The notes under the pieces were generated by a model that worked only from the letters and a program-made list of their open reading frames with translations, was not told where the DNA came from and searched no databases. Shown piece by piece: positions 9,574-19,108 of a DNA stretch of 64,000 nucleotides. The position numbers and the translations under genes are program-made. The stretch's first letter is position 1, and every line of letters starts with the position of its first letter. The DNA lies in assembly GCA_031296935.1 (NCBI GenBank), contig JAVDPD010000002.1, forward strand, positions 243,239-307,238. The letters run 5' to 3'. Source of the stretch: Cerasicoccus maritimus. Lineage in GTDB: Bacteria; Verrucomicrobiota; Verrucomicrobiia; Opitutales; Cerasicoccaceae.

Positions 9574-10530
9574 CTACTTTTTGCGATAGTCACTGGGACT
9601 GCGGCCGATTACTTCCTTAAATTGCCGCGAGAAAAAGTATTCGTTACAGTAACCAAGTTGCAGCGCAATCTGCTTGATGAGCAGGTCGGAGTCGCGCAAG
9701 AGCAGGCAAGCCTTGTTGATGCGCGCATAAACTTGGTAGCGCTGCGGGCTACAGTGCATGATCTTTTTAAAGACGCGCGTAAAGTAATCGGCGCTGTAGC
9801 CGCATTCGGTGGCCAACTCGGCCGTGGTGATCTTGGCACCGGGCTCCTGTTGGATGCGCATGGCGATCTGCGAGATCAGGCGCCGTTGGTAGCGGTCGTG
9901 GCTGGCGGTGTTATCTTTGAGGCTGCGTTGCGACTGCGTGAGCACTTCCATCAGGAAGCCGCGGAAAAGGGTGTCGGCCGTGAGGATGGACGCCTGGACC
10001 GACTTCACGGTTGGCCGAAAAATGCTGATCGGGTTGGGCGCAAAGATCAGGTATTGGTAGTGGTCGTTGGCAAACAGGAAATACGGGTTGGAGCGTAGGT
10101 CTTCGCCGTTGGGCGCGTCTTTGTAATCCACATAGCATTGCCAGTAGAGCTCTACAATGTGACGGGTGACGGTCTCGGCGAGGTCGGCTTCGACAACGTC
10201 GATGTGTGGCGAGCAGTCGGGGGGCGGTTCGGCGACGTACTCTCCCTCGCGCTGTATATCGAACGAGATAAAGTTGGTGCCCAACGGCCGCTCCGGGCTT
10301 TGCGTAACGCTGTATTCCACGCCCGGCCTGAACCAGTAGAGCTGCCCCTGGCGGACTTCGTAGCGTTCGCCTTCGGCCTCGATCCAGCCGTTGCCACGCC
10401 AGAAAAACCACAGCTCATGGTGCTTCAGCACGCGGGTGGTATGCCACGGGCTGTAGGTCTCAATTCCGCTGGGCCAGTCAGCCCGGCCCACGTGCACTAC
10501 ATCAATCTCGATGTCTTGGAGGAATGACAT
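9574..10530 (-). CDS. AraC family transcriptional regulator
   Basis: A 318-residue regulator. Residues 25-100 form a cupin-like AraC ligand-binding domain (HHELWFFWRGNGWIEAEGERYEV, then GQLYWFRPGVEY). Residues 210-318 are a double helix-turn-helix of the AraC type, with AELATECGYSADYFTRVFKK and IALQLGYCNEYFFSRQFKEVIGRSPSDYR. It sits 80 bases upstream of the heparinase-like gene on the same strand and may control it; it is followed upstream by pyrG, which is unrelated. Cupin AraC regulators usually sense sugars or uronates, in line with the neighbour. Confidence 0.92.
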   Translation of the reverse strand: MSFLQDIEIDVVHVGRADWPSGIETYSPWHTTRVLKHHELWFFWRGNGWIEAEGERYEVRQGQLYWFRPGVEYSVTQSPERPLGTNFISFDIQREGEYVAEPPPDCSPHIDVVEADLAETVTRHIVELYWQCYVDYKDAPNGEDLRSNPYFLFANDHYQYLIFAPNPISIFRPTVKSVQASILTADTLFRGFLMEVLTQSQRSLKDNTASHDRYQRRLISQIAMRIQQEPGAKITTAELATECGYSADYFTRVFKKIMHCSPQRYQVYARINKACLLLRDSDLLIKQIALQLGYCNEYFFSRQFKEVIGRSPSDYRKK

Positions 10531-10550
10531 GGAAGATCGATGCGGCGAAG

Positions 10551-12212
10551 TTAATCCTTTTGAGTGTGTTCAATCGCGGCTCCAATGAAGGACGCGAAAA
10601 GCGGGTGCGCGTGGTTGGGCTTGGACTTGAATTCCGGGTGGAACTGCACGCCCACCATCCACGGGTGGTCGAAGACTTCGGCGATTTCCACGAGGTCGCG
10701 CTCGGGGTTGACCCCGGCAATGCGCAGGCCGCTGCGCTCCAGGATTTCGCGGAAGTCGTTGTTGAACTCAAAGCGGTGGCGGTGACGTTCATGGATGATG
10801 AAGTCGCCGCCCTTGGGCGCATCGAATACGTTGCCGTAAGCTTTGTAGGAATGCGTGTCGGGCGTGAGCTTGCACGGGTAGGCGCCCAGGCGCATCGTCG
10901 CGCCCTTGTCCGTCACGTCGACTTGGTCGGCCATCAGGTTGATGACAGAGCATTCGCCGCTCGGGTCAAATTCCAGGCTGTTGGCCTTCGGGTAGCCGGC
11001 CACGTGGCGTGCGTATTCGATGACCAAAATCTGCATGCCCAGGCACAGGCCGAAGTAGGGGATCATCTTTTCGCGGGCGTAGGCGGCGGCGGCGATTTTG
11101 CCTTCGATGCCGCGGTCGCCAAAACCACCGGGCACGAGGATGCCGCCGAGGCCCTTTAGGTGCGCTTCCGGGCCGTCTTCTTCGATGGCTTCGGAGTCGA
11201 TGCGGACGATGTTCACGCCGCAGTCATTGGCGACGCCGGCGTGGGTCAGGCTTTCGTAAACGCTCTTATAAGCGTCCTGCAACTCGATGTATTTGCCGAC
11301 CACGCCGATGTCCACGCGGTTGGCGGGATACTTCAGGCGGCGGACCACGGACTGCCATTCCTTCATGTCGCAGTCCGGTGCATCGAGGCGGAGGTGGTCG
11401 ACCACGAGGTCGTCCAGATTTTCCTGGGCCAGGCGCAGCGGCAGTTCGTAAATGGAGGTTTCGACGTCCATCTCTTCGATGACCGCCTTGACCGGGATGT
11501 TGCAGAACAGGCTCAGCTTCTGGCGAATGTCGTGGCTGATCGGCTGCTCGGTGCGGCAAACCAGGATGTCCGGCTGGATGCCGATTTCGCGCAGCTTGGC
11601 GACGGATTGCTGGCTGGGCTTGGTCTTGAGCTCGCCGGCGGCCTTGAGGAATGGAATCAGCGTGACGTGGATGAACAGCACGTTGTCAAAGCCGACTTCG
11701 AGCGCAAACTGACGCATGGCTTCCAGAAAGGGCAGGCCTTCGATGTCGCCCACGGTGCCGCCGATTTCGGTGATCAGCACATCTACATCGCCACCGTTGG
11801 CGCCGCCGTAAATGTGCTTCTTGATCTCATCGGTCACGTGGGGGATCACCTGCACGGTCTTGCCGAGGAAGTCGCCGCGGCGCTCCTTCTGGATGATCTC
11901 TTCGTAGATCTGGCCGGAGGTCAGGTTGTTGTTCTTGGAAAGGGTGCCGTTGGTGAAGCGCTCGTAGTGGCCGAGGTCCAGGTCGGTTTCCGCGCCGTCG
12001 TCGAGCACGTAAACTTCGCCGTGCTGGAAGGGGCTCATCGTGCCGGGATCGACGTTCAGGTAGGGGTCAAACTTCTGCAAGCGGCAGGTCAGCCGGCGCT
12101 GCTCCAGCAAGGCGCCGAGCGCCCCCGCGGTGAGTCCTTTGCCGAGAGAGGACACCACACCGCCGGTGATGAAGATGAACTTTGTTTTGAGGGATTCCGC
12201 TTGGTCAGGCAT
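10551..12212 (-). CDS. pyrG: CTP synthase
   Basis: A 553-residue enzyme that aminates UTP to CTP with glutamine. The synthetase domain begins with [20 protein letters not shown] at residues 14-33 and contains the Mg and nucleotide-binding [19 protein letters not shown] region. The C-terminal glutamine amidotransferase carries the nucleophile in GLCLGMQ and the catalytic His/Glu pair in VQFHPEF. Length matches the family. A strong intrinsic terminator lies on the same strand 20-60 bases upstream of its start codon, which suggests leader attenuation. Confidence 0.98.
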   Translation of the reverse strand: MPDQAESLKTKFIFITGGVVSSLGKGLTAGALGALLEQRRLTCRLQKFDPYLNVDPGTMSPFQHGEVYVLDDGAETDLDLGHYERFTNGTLSKNNNLTSGQIYEEIIQKERRGDFLGKTVQVIPHVTDEIKKHIYGGANGGDVDVLITEIGGTVGDIEGLPFLEAMRQFALEVGFDNVLFIHVTLIPFLKAAGELKTKPSQQSVAKLREIGIQPDILVCRTEQPISHDIRQKLSLFCNIPVKAVIEEMDVETSIYELPLRLAQENLDDLVVDHLRLDAPDCDMKEWQSVVRRLKYPANRVDIGVVGKYIELQDAYKSVYESLTHAGVANDCGVNIVRIDSEAIEEDGPEAHLKGLGGILVPGGFGDRGIEGKIAAAAYAREKMIPYFGLCLGMQILVIEYARHVAGYPKANSLEFDPSGECSVINLMADQVDVTDKGATMRLGAYPCKLTPDTHSYKAYGNVFDAPKGGDFIIHERHRHRFEFNNDFREILERSGLRIAGVNPERDLVEIAEVFDHPWMVGVQFHPEFKSKPNHAHPLFASFIGAAIEHTQKD

Positions 12213-12230
12213 GGAGCAAAATTGGGATTC

Positions 12231-12270
12231 TTAAAAAAGAAAAACGGGCGGCGGAGGCTACCGCTGCCCG
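12231..12270 (-). terminator. Intrinsic terminator in the pyrG leader (candidate attenuator)
   Basis: On the minus strand a GC-rich hairpin (12270 to 12245; arms CGGGC/GCCCG and GCGG/CCGC around a 6-base loop) is followed by TTTTTCTTTTTTAA. It stands 20 bases before the pyrG start codon. No minus-strand gene ends just upstream: the nearest one, the PEP-CTERM gene, has its own terminator at 12971-13005. Its position therefore suggests control of pyrG rather than the end of another unit. Confidence 0.75.
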
Positions 12271-12418
12271 GGTCTAAATAAAAAGGAGCACGTCCCCCTC
12301 AGCGCAACCCGTTTTTCGCCCCATAAGGCAAATTTCTGCCCTGTATTGCGCAAGCCGTTGATCCTGAGCAGGAAAATCCATCATTGATTCGCCATACGTC
12401 CTGCCTACACTTTTCACC

Positions 12419-12880
12419 ATGCCCAACATCGAGGAACTTGCGACGCAGCTCGCTGGCGATGATAAATCGCAATACATGCCTTGGCTCGACGCCCTGTCCG
12501 AAGGCGCGTTCCTGCAAGGCGAGGCGCATCTGGGCGAGCGTGCCTTCCGCCTCACCGCCGAGGCCTGCGCCACCCCGAAGCAATTCTCGCTGTTGGTCGA
12601 AGCCTTCGACGCCCACGCCAAGGAGCACCCCTACGCGCCCAATGGCTTCGATCTGCTGGTCGACCACGTGGACGACTCCCCAGATTCTCTGGCCGATTGG
12701 GTGGCCGCCGTCGAATATTTCTACGACTGGCTGGCGCAGAAAAACCGCACCTCCTTGGGCCTTGCCCAACTGCTCGAATACCTGAGCTGCTGCGTGGAAG
12801 CGCAGAAATCTCTCCCCCACAAGGAAGCCCTGGTGGATGTCCTGACGGATATGCTCGACCAATACGGCTTCGAAGGGTGA
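12419..12880 (+). CDS. Small acidic hypothetical protein
   Basis: A 153-residue acidic, helical protein I do not recognise. It has no signal peptide and no membrane segment; two adjacent Cys are at YLSCCVE near residue 122. Codon use is like that of its neighbours, with GC-rich third positions and a stable reading frame, so I take it as real rather than the antisense frame. It stands alone between pyrG (divergent) and the PEP-CTERM gene (convergent). Confidence 0.7.
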   Translation: MPNIEELATQLAGDDKSQYMPWLDALSEGAFLQGEAHLGERAFRLTAEACATPKQFSLLVEAFDAHAKEHPYAPNGFDLLVDHVDDSPDSLADWVAAVEYFYDWLAQKNRTSLGLAQLLEYLSCCVEAQKSLPHKEALVDVLTDMLDQYGFEG

Positions 12881-12970
12881 CCCGCCGCGTTGCCTCTTGG
12901 CGTAGCACAGGTGTCCCGCCTGTGCCCGACACAATCACTCTGAGGTCGTGCCCGTTCGCCGTCTCACCAC

Positions 12971-13005
12971 AAAAAAAATGGCCGGACGCATCATGCATCC
13001 GGCCA
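12971..13005 (-). terminator. Intrinsic terminator of the PEP-CTERM gene
   Basis: Minus-strand hairpin with arms TGGCCGGA/TCCGGCCA followed by eight T. It lies about 190 bases after the PEP-CTERM stop codon because the MITE-like element (13037-13197) has inserted between stop and terminator. Confidence 0.8.
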
Positions 13006-13036
13006 AGGCTGAGACTTGTGCAGGAAAGTTGCCTTA

Positions 13037-13197
13037 GAGGTCGTCTAAAAACTCAAGTGGTCTTCCCCGGAGAGCATCTTCGGGGTCAAAATATCATTTC
13101 TTCATCTCGACGAAACTGGTTTCGCCTCGATTCAGAAGCCGAAATTTTGCCTCCCGAATACATCTCGCCGACTCGATCAGACTTTTTAGACGCCCTC
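13037..13197. mobile_element. MITE-like element, copy 1
   Basis: A 161-bp sequence closely matching 29810-29970. Ends are inverted repeats (GAGGTCGTCTAAAAA on the left, TTTTTAGACGCCCTC on the right, one mismatch). It is flanked on both sides by TTA, a 3-bp target duplication. It has no coding capacity. GAG-type ends and TNA duplications are, as I recall, the pattern of the IS1031 subgroup of IS5-family insertion sequences, so it may be moved by such a transposase in trans. Confidence 0.85.
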
Positions 13198-13995
13198 TTA
13201 GCGGCGGCGTTTGCGGATGATCGCGATGGCCAGCGTGCTGGCACCGAGGATCAGCGCCCAGGTGGAGGGCTCGGGAACGCTCGTCAGGCTGAAGTTGTCG
13301 TAAATCACGCCGGGTGCGCTGGAGGTGGAGGTCGTGAAGCCCACGCCGGTGATCGAGGAAAGCAGGCCGATTGATTCCGCTTCCGAGTAGGTGAAGGTGC
13401 TGCCATATTGGACGTCGTCCACGAACAGCGACAGTGTGTATTCGGAGGCAGTGGTGTCCAGCACGAGCGAGTAGTTGCGGGTGACGGTGACGTCGAAGCT
13501 GGAGTCGATCGCGGAGTAGCCGCTGATGTCCGTTCCCAGTGGGCGAAGCGACATGTCTCCCTGATTCGCGGCGTTATTTTGGGTGCGGAGGAACATCCAG
13601 GGCGTCTCGGGCCCAAGCGAAGGGAAGGCGGTGAAGGTCGGGCTGGTCTCGTTGAAGAAGCCAATGCCAGCGTATTTGGAGGACGTCGAGGAAGGCGACT
13701 GCGCACGGAAGTCGGCGGACAGCGTGTAGATGTTACCAGCTTCCAAAGTGAAGGCGAGGGAGTTGGTCGAAGCGCCTTGGATGGCGTTGCTCGAACCGCT
13801 GCCACTTTTCTCAACATAGGTAGGCGTGGACCAGGTTCCGGTGCCGATCGTCGGGGCTTGGCCGCCCAGCTGGCCAGCGGCGCCGGAGAAGTCTTCAAAG
13901 AAAATCGTCGTGCTGGCGCTTGCGGGCAGGGCGATCATCAGGCCTGCGGCAACGCGCAAGACTTGAGCGGTGAATTGAGGTTGGTTAAGGGGCAT
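13198..13995 (-). CDS. PEP-CTERM sorting domain-containing protein
   Basis: A 265-residue exported protein. A signal peptide is at the N-terminus (hydrophobic VLRVAAGLMIALPASA near residues 13-28). The body looks like a beta-sandwich, possibly laminin-G-like. The C-terminus is a textbook PEP-CTERM tag: VPEPSTWALIL, a hydrophobic helix, then RKRRR. PEP-CTERM proteins are recognised by an exosortase (EpsH/XrtA type) and anchored at or released to the surface, usually with exopolysaccharide. No exosortase is in the window. The TAA stop codon is itself one of the two target-site copies flanking the MITE at 13037-13197. A TGTTACTGT motif lies about 100 bases upstream. Confidence 0.9.
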   Translation of the reverse strand: MPLNQPQFTAQVLRVAAGLMIALPASASTTIFFEDFSGAAGQLGGQAPTIGTGTWSTPTYVEKSGSGSSNAIQGASTNSLAFTLEAGNIYTLSADFRAQSPSSTSSKYAGIGFFNETSPTFTAFPSLGPETPWMFLRTQNNAANQGDMSLRPLGTDISGYSAIDSSFDVTVTRNYSLVLDTTASEYTLSLFVDDVQYGSTFTYSEAESIGLLSSITGVGFTTSTSSAPGVIYDNFSLTSVPEPSTWALILGASTLAIAIIRKRRR

Positions 13996-14096
13996 GATCT
14001 TTCATTATTTAGAGTTTGGGAGCATATCATCGCCACTTGGCGGCGAGATGATTTATACCCTAATGATGCCGCTCAGTTTTTCGAATGGTTTGAAAA

Positions 14097-14108
14097 TGTT
14101 ACTGTCCC
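14097..14108 (+). promoter_or_regulatory. TGTTACTGT operator-like site upstream of the PEP-CTERM gene
   Basis: TGTTACTGTCCC, matching the 9-base core shared with sites at 14908, 20215 and 26934; about 100 bases upstream of the PEP-CTERM start. Confidence 0.45.
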
Positions 14109-14907
14109 TAAGTGCGTTTTAGGGAGGTGCTTTAAACTTTTCTGTGGCCTCGGTCGGGAGGCGTCAGCGGGGACATTTGGGTGCCAGTGAGCACGAGTGA
14201 GTAATAGCCAGTGGCTCTGACTATTAGTGAGTAGCTCTCAGTGGCGCCGAAAACTAGACATAATGTCAAAAAAGCGCCCCGCCGAGCCAACTGAACCAAC
14301 TGAGCCTGTGTAGCCAGCCGAGTCATTGCCAGGGTAGGGGAAGTTTGGTAAAATCGTGGGCATGAACCCATCCGATCAACCTCCGACCGAAAGCCGCCAC
14401 CCGCCTTAGCGCGTGGTCAGTCCAGTCAATGTCGACGTGGCGCATTCGTTCGCGCGTCGTTTTGGAATCGCTGAACAGGCTCATTTGACCGCCGCGCTGG
14501 TGACAGCAGCCGGTCGGGCAACGCCTGTAGATTTTAATGCCGCCATGTTCGCCATGTCGCCCAAAACGCCGCCCGACTATGCCAGCTTGCGCCAACGGGC
14601 ATTGACGTTGAAGCGCGCGATACAACGGCGCGCTCACCCCCACTTGCGGCGCTCTTCGGCCCGCAGGCGGGCGGAGCCATGTTCTTTCCCAGTCTATTAA
14701 GTCGTTTTTACCCCCCCCCCAGCGTGCCGCTGGACCCATAGATTTGCCCATTAGGCAAATGGCCAGTCCAACTGCAAAAGGTAGGGCGCAGTCTCCAGAC
14801 AAGCCGCCACGCTGCCTCAAAGTCTAAGCCATCTCCCTAAGAGGGCGTTATCCTTAACGGGCAGTTTCACCCAACTGGCATCCGCGTCCGTTGTCTCGCA
14901 GCTGACT

Positions 14908-14919
14908 GTGACAGTAACA
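14908..14919 (-). promoter_or_regulatory. TGTTACTGT operator-like site upstream of the SSS symporter
   Basis: Reads TGTTACTGTCAC on the minus strand. Fourteen bases (14906-14919) are identical to the site next to the LacI gene start (20213-20226). It lies about 140 bases upstream of the symporter start. Confidence 0.5.
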
Positions 14920-15058
14920 AGCCGACTGCGATTGAGAGGGCTTTCGTTTGATCGTCTAATTGCGCTCTTGAAACTCATGCCGTAGGCTCCTGGTGATTCT
15001 AGAAGGCAAAACCCTCGACCAGCCTCTTCACCATCAACGCCTAACGCGCTTCTCGTCT

Positions 15059-16786
15059 ATGCATACCGTCGATTATTTCGTGCTGACCGTTTACCTGCTG
15101 GGGATCTTCCTCGTGGGCCTGTTTTTGTCGACCAAGAACAAGAGCTCTGAGGATATGTTTGCCGCCGGTGGTGAGTCCCCGTGGTGGACCTCGGGACTGA
15201 GCTCGTTCATGACGATGTTTTCCGCAGGCACCTTTGTGGTGTGGGGCGGCATTGCCTACCAGCACGGCCTGGTCGCGGTGGTGATCAACTTGTGCTATGG
15301 TGCCGCGGCGTTGCTCGTGGGCTACTTCGTGGCGGGGCATTGGAAGCGCATGGGCGTTAAGACGCCGGCCGAGTTTATTGAGCTGCGTTTCGGCGTGAGC
15401 GCGGTGCAGTTTTATACGTGGGCGATGATGGTCTTCCGCATTGTGGGCGTGGCGGTATCGCTTTACTCGCTGTCCATCGTGCTCGTGGCGATGATGCCGC
15501 TGGCCGAAGGCAATCCGCTGCGCGACCCGGAAACGGGCAACCTCTCGCTGATGTGGGCCATCGTGATCTTTGGCGGCATTGTGGTGATCTACACTATGGC
15601 CGGCGGCCTTTGGGCGGTGCTGATGACCGACGTCTTGCAGTTCATTGTGCTGAACCTTGCGGTGATTTTCATCGTGCCACTGGCCTTCGGAACGGTGGGC
15701 GGCATTGGTGGCTTCATCGACAAAGCGCCCGAGGGCTTCTTCGCGCTGACGAGTGATAAATACACCGTCTTCTTCCTCGTCGGCTGGGTGCTGATCCACT
15801 TTTTCATGATCGGCGCGGAGTGGGCTTTTGCCCAACGCTTCATCTGCGTTTCCAGCGAGCAAGACGCGAAGAAAAGCTGCTACCTGTTTGGTGGCCTTTA
15901 TCTTTTTAGCCCGATGCTGTGGCTCCTCCCGCCGATGATCTACCGGACCATCAACCCGGACGCCGACCCACAGGAAGCCTACATCCTGGCCTGCCGCGCA
16001 GTGCTGCCCGCGGGCATGGTTGGCCTGATGGTGGCCGCGATGTTTTCGGCGACCGCCAGCATGGTCAGCTCGCAGCTCAATGTCTTTGCGGGCGTGCTGA
16101 CGGAGGAAATTTATGGTCGCTTGTTTAAGCCGAACGCCACGGAAAAACACTTGGTCAACGTCGGGCGCGGCTTCACGATTTTACTCGGCGCGATCCTGAT
16201 CGGCGTGTCGCTGCTGATCCCGTATTTGGGTGGCGCGGAAAAGGTGGTCGTTGCGATCACGAGCCTGATGGTTGGCCCGCTACTGGCGCCGACGATCTGG
16301 GGTCTCTTCAGCAAGCGAGTCAGCATCAGTGCGATTTGGACCACTGTCGCGATCAGCTTTGTCATCGGCCTCATCTTCAAACTGGGCTTGGGCAAAGACG
16401 GTTTCCTCGTGATGGACTCGACGGCTGGTCTGGCCGACTGGGCGCAAGCCAACGGCACGACGGTGGACTTGATCATCGGTGTGGTGATCCCGGTGGCGAT
16501 CCTCACTGTGATGCACCTTATGCGCGGCACGACGGCCGCCGGATGGATGCGCGTCGAAGCGCAAGTGAGCGACGTGATGGCCGCCGGTAAAAAGACCGAA
16601 GCCAGCACGATGCCAGCGATCATCGTGGGCGGCTGCCTGTTGGTTTGCGCGCTCCTGATGTTTGGCCTGATCCCTTTTAACGATTCCGGGCACGGCATCC
16701 TCGCGGTCTTTGGGGCGGTGCTGGTGCTGATCTCCGGCACGATTTTTCTCTTTATTAAGACTCACAAGAAACAGCGAATTTCATGA
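15059..16786 (+). CDS. Sodium:solute symporter (SSS family)
   Basis: A 575-residue inner-membrane transporter with about 13-14 TM helices. The start MHTVDYFVLTVYLLGIFLVG fits the first SSS helix; a GTG 22 codons upstream is in frame but adds a non-hydrophobic leader. Family features include MFAAGGESPWWTSGLSSFMTMFSAGTFV (the sodium/substrate site of helix 1) and AAMFSATASMVSSQLNVFAGVL. The gene overlaps the next one by 4 bases (ATGA), so transporter and oxidoreductase are made together. SSS members of this sort carry sugars, uronates or similar small organics in Verrucomicrobiota; the exact substrate is unknown. Confidence 0.93.
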   Translation: MHTVDYFVLTVYLLGIFLVGLFLSTKNKSSEDMFAAGGESPWWTSGLSSFMTMFSAGTFVVWGGIAYQHGLVAVVINLCYGAAALLVGYFVAGHWKRMGVKTPAEFIELRFGVSAVQFYTWAMMVFRIVGVAVSLYSLSIVLVAMMPLAEGNPLRDPETGNLSLMWAIVIFGGIVVIYTMAGGLWAVLMTDVLQFIVLNLAVIFIVPLAFGTVGGIGGFIDKAPEGFFALTSDKYTVFFLVGWVLIHFFMIGAEWAFAQRFICVSSEQDAKKSCYLFGGLYLFSPMLWLLPPMIYRTINPDADPQEAYILACRAVLPAGMVGLMVAAMFSATASMVSSQLNVFAGVLTEEIYGRLFKPNATEKHLVNVGRGFTILLGAILIGVSLLIPYLGGAEKVVVAITSLMVGPLLAPTIWGLFSKRVSISAIWTTVAISFVIGLIFKLGLGKDGFLVMDSTAGLADWAQANGTTVDLIIGVVIPVAILTVMHLMRGTTAAGWMRVEAQVSDVMAAGKKTEASTMPAIIVGGCLLVCALLMFGLIPFNDSGHGILAVFGAVLVLISGTIFLFIKTHKKQRIS

Positions 16787-19095
16787 CGATTTCCGAACCA
16801 GCGCTTTCGCGTGCCTTGAAGAAAATAGACCTCGAAGTCGACCTCGCCATCGTGGGCGGCGGCTTGGCGGGTGTGTGCGCCGCGATCACCGCTGCGCGCG
16901 AAGGCGTGAAGGTGGCGCTGGTGCAGGATCGTCCGGTGTTGGGCGGCAATGCTTCGTCGGAAGTGCGCTTGTGGGCGCTGGGCGCCACGTCTCACCAAGG
17001 CAACAACAACCGCTGGTCGCGCGAGGGTGGGGTGATCGATGAGATCTGCGTGGAGAACCTTTGGCGCAACCGCGAGGGCAACCCGATTTACTTCGATGCG
17101 CTGCTCCTCGAAAAAGTGCGCTTGGAGCCGAACATCACCTTGCTGCTGAACACCGTGATGGTGGGCCTGGAGAAAAATGGCGCGTCGCGCATCAAGCTGT
17201 TGCACGCATTTTGCAGCCAGAACAGCACGATGTATGATATCAGTGCGCCGCTGTTTTGCGACGCTTCCGGTGATGGCATAATGGGCTACCTGGCGGGCGC
17301 GGCTTACCGCGTGGGCGCCGAAGCCGCCGAGGAATTCAACGAACCCTTTGCTCCCGATGAAGCCTACGGCGAGCTGCTCGGCCACACGATTTACTTCTAC
17401 GCCAAGGAGACCGGCGAGCCGGTTAAATACGTGGCGCCGGACTTTGCCCTGAAGGACATCAACGCGATTCCGCGGCATGATCAGATCGAGGTGAAGCAGT
17501 ACGGCTGCTCTCTTTGGTGGCTGGAATACGGCGGCCGCATGGACACGATTCACGACACCGAAGAGATCAAGTGGGAGCTCTGGAAAGTGGCCTACGGCGT
17601 GTGGGATTACATTAAAAACTCCGGCAAATTTCCCGAAGCGGAAAACCAAACGTTGGAATGGATCGGCACGATCCCCGGCAAGCGCGAAAGCCGCCGTTTT
17701 GAGGGCGACACCATGATGAGCCAGTCGGACATCATCGAGCAAAAGCGCTTCGACGACGCGGTGTCCTTCGGCGGTTGGGCAGTGGATTTGCACCCCGCGG
17801 ACGGTGTTTATAGTGAGCGCTCGGGCTGCACGCAGTTCCACAGCAAGGGCGTTTACCAGATCTCGTATCGTGCGATGTATAGCCGCAACATCGACAACCT
17901 GTTTACGGCCGGTCGCCTGATCTCTGCCTCGCACATTGCCTTTGGTTCGACCCGCGTGATGATGACCTGCGCGCACAACGCGCAAGCCGTCGGCATGGCT
18001 GCCGCACTCTGCCGTGAAAACAACCTGGAGCCCCGCGACTTGGTTGAGCCCAGCCGCATGTGTGCGCTGCAGCGTCGCCTGCGCCGCAAGGGGCAGTTTA
18101 TTCCGCATCTAACGCTGCCGGAAGACGCGGAAGACCTCGTTCGCATGGCACGCTTGTCGGCCTCAAGTGAATCCAGAATCGCGGGCTTCCCGGACGATGG
18201 CGGCTATGCGTCGCTGGATTGTTCGCGTGCGTTATTGTTGCCTGTCCAAGCCGGGTCCATGCCGGAGCTGACGTTTACTTTTAACGCGCCTAAAGATACC
18301 GAGCTGACCTTCGAACTGCGCCGCTCGGTGCGCGCTGGCAACTTCACGCCCGACGAAACATTGGAGTCGGTCACGCTTCCGCTCGCCAAAGGCGAGGGCG
18401 TTCCGGTGACGGTTAAATTTCAGGCAACGCTGCCGCAGAATGAATACATTTTTGTCTGCATCAACCAATGCCCGGGCGTAACGATTGCGCAGTCGAAAGC
18501 GCATCACACCGGCGTCATGGCGCTCGTGCACAGCGCCAATAAAAAGGTGGCCAAGAGCGCGGTGCAGATGCCCGACGAGGGCAGTGGCTTTGACAGCTTT
18601 GAGTTCTGGTTGCCGGAAAGACGTCCGCTGGGCAAGCTGCCCGCCGTGGTAATGAATCCGCCCTTGCCGGGCTTTGGCGTGGACCAGTTGGCCAGCGATT
18701 ACGAGCGCCCTTTCGTGCAGAGCAATGCCTGGGTGGCGGATGTCAACGACGCCCAGCCGACGCTGCAAGTGCAGTGGGAAGAGCCGCAGCAAATTGCCGA
18801 GCTCGTCTTGTATTTCGACGTCGATTACGACCACGCGATGGAGTCCGTGCAGTGGCATCATCCGGAGAATGCGATGCCGTTTTGTGTGAAGCATTTTCGC
18901 CTGCTCGATGATGCAGGTAACTGCCTCGCCGAGAGCACAGGGAACTACAACGGCCGCGTAAAAATTTCCCTGGAGTCACCGGTCAATACCCGTGCTTTGA
19001 AGCTCGAGTTACTGGACACACATGGCGCGCCAGCGGCGCTGTTTTCTATCCAAGCCTTCGGCGCAGCCAAGATCAGGAATGCGTCGATCGCGTAA
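16783..19095 (+). CDS. FAD-dependent oxidoreductase with C-terminal discoidin-like domain
   Basis: A 770-residue protein of the FAD_oxidored (PF12831-type) family. The dinucleotide motif IVGGGLAGVCAA is near residue 25 and the following VLGGNASSEVR motif is typical of this group. FTAGRLISASHIAFGSTRVMMTCAHNAQAVG near residue 372 is the second FAD contact. The last 130 residues form a beta domain resembling F5/8 type C (WVADVNDAQPTLQVQWEEPQQI, then TRALKLELLDTHG). There is no signal peptide, so it is cytoplasmic. Such enzymes are often placed in polysaccharide or sugar-acid catabolic loci and oxidise sugar-like substrates. It overlaps the symporter gene by 4 bases. Confidence 0.9.
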   Translation: MTISEPALSRALKKIDLEVDLAIVGGGLAGVCAAITAAREGVKVALVQDRPVLGGNASSEVRLWALGATSHQGNNNRWSREGGVIDEICVENLWRNREGNPIYFDALLLEKVRLEPNITLLLNTVMVGLEKNGASRIKLLHAFCSQNSTMYDISAPLFCDASGDGIMGYLAGAAYRVGAEAAEEFNEPFAPDEAYGELLGHTIYFYAKETGEPVKYVAPDFALKDINAIPRHDQIEVKQYGCSLWWLEYGGRMDTIHDTEEIKWELWKVAYGVWDYIKNSGKFPEAENQTLEWIGTIPGKRESRRFEGDTMMSQSDIIEQKRFDDAVSFGGWAVDLHPADGVYSERSGCTQFHSKGVYQISYRAMYSRNIDNLFTAGRLISASHIAFGSTRVMMTCAHNAQAVGMAAALCRENNLEPRDLVEPSRMCALQRRLRRKGQFIPHLTLPEDAEDLVRMARLSASSESRIAGFPDDGGYASLDCSRALLLPVQAGSMPELTFTFNAPKDTELTFELRRSVRAGNFTPDETLESVTLPLAKGEGVPVTVKFQATLPQNEYIFVCINQCPGVTIAQSKAHHTGVMALVHSANKKVAKSAVQMPDEGSGFDSFEFWLPERRPLGKLPAVVMNPPLPGFGVDQLASDYERPFVQSNAWVADVNDAQPTLQVQWEEPQQIAELVLYFDVDYDHAMESVQWHHPENAMPFCVKHFRLLDDAGNCLAESTGNYNGRVKISLESPVNTRALKLELLDTHGAPAALFSIQAFGAAKIRNASIA

Positions 19096-19108
19096 GGTAC
19101 GACTTTAA

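Larger units (their letters stand above)
13996..15058. other. 1.06-kb intergenic region before the SSS symporter
   Basis: No convincing gene; the open frames at 14323-14820 and 14413-14700 overlap antisense and have no recognisable family. It holds two copies of the TGTTACTGT motif (14097-14108 and 14908-14919), a run of ten C (14711-14720) and a low-complexity stretch near 14180-14245 built from AGTGAG and AGTGGC words. Upstream control regions for both the PEP-CTERM gene and the symporter operon must be here. Confidence 0.6.

Noticed and set aside
14413-14700. 95-codon plus-strand frame in the intergenic region before the symporter
   Set aside because: Arg/Ala-rich end, no family, overlaps an equal antisense frame, lies among regulatory motifs.
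14841-14990. GAGGGCGT after TAA at 14838-14848, resembling the MITE end
   Set aside because: Only eight bases match, the following bases differ and no partner end is found; probably chance.
16762-18108. Minus-strand frame of 448 codons opposite the FAD oxidoreductase
   Set aside because: Shadow of a clearly conserved gene; composition is that of reverse-complement coding DNA.
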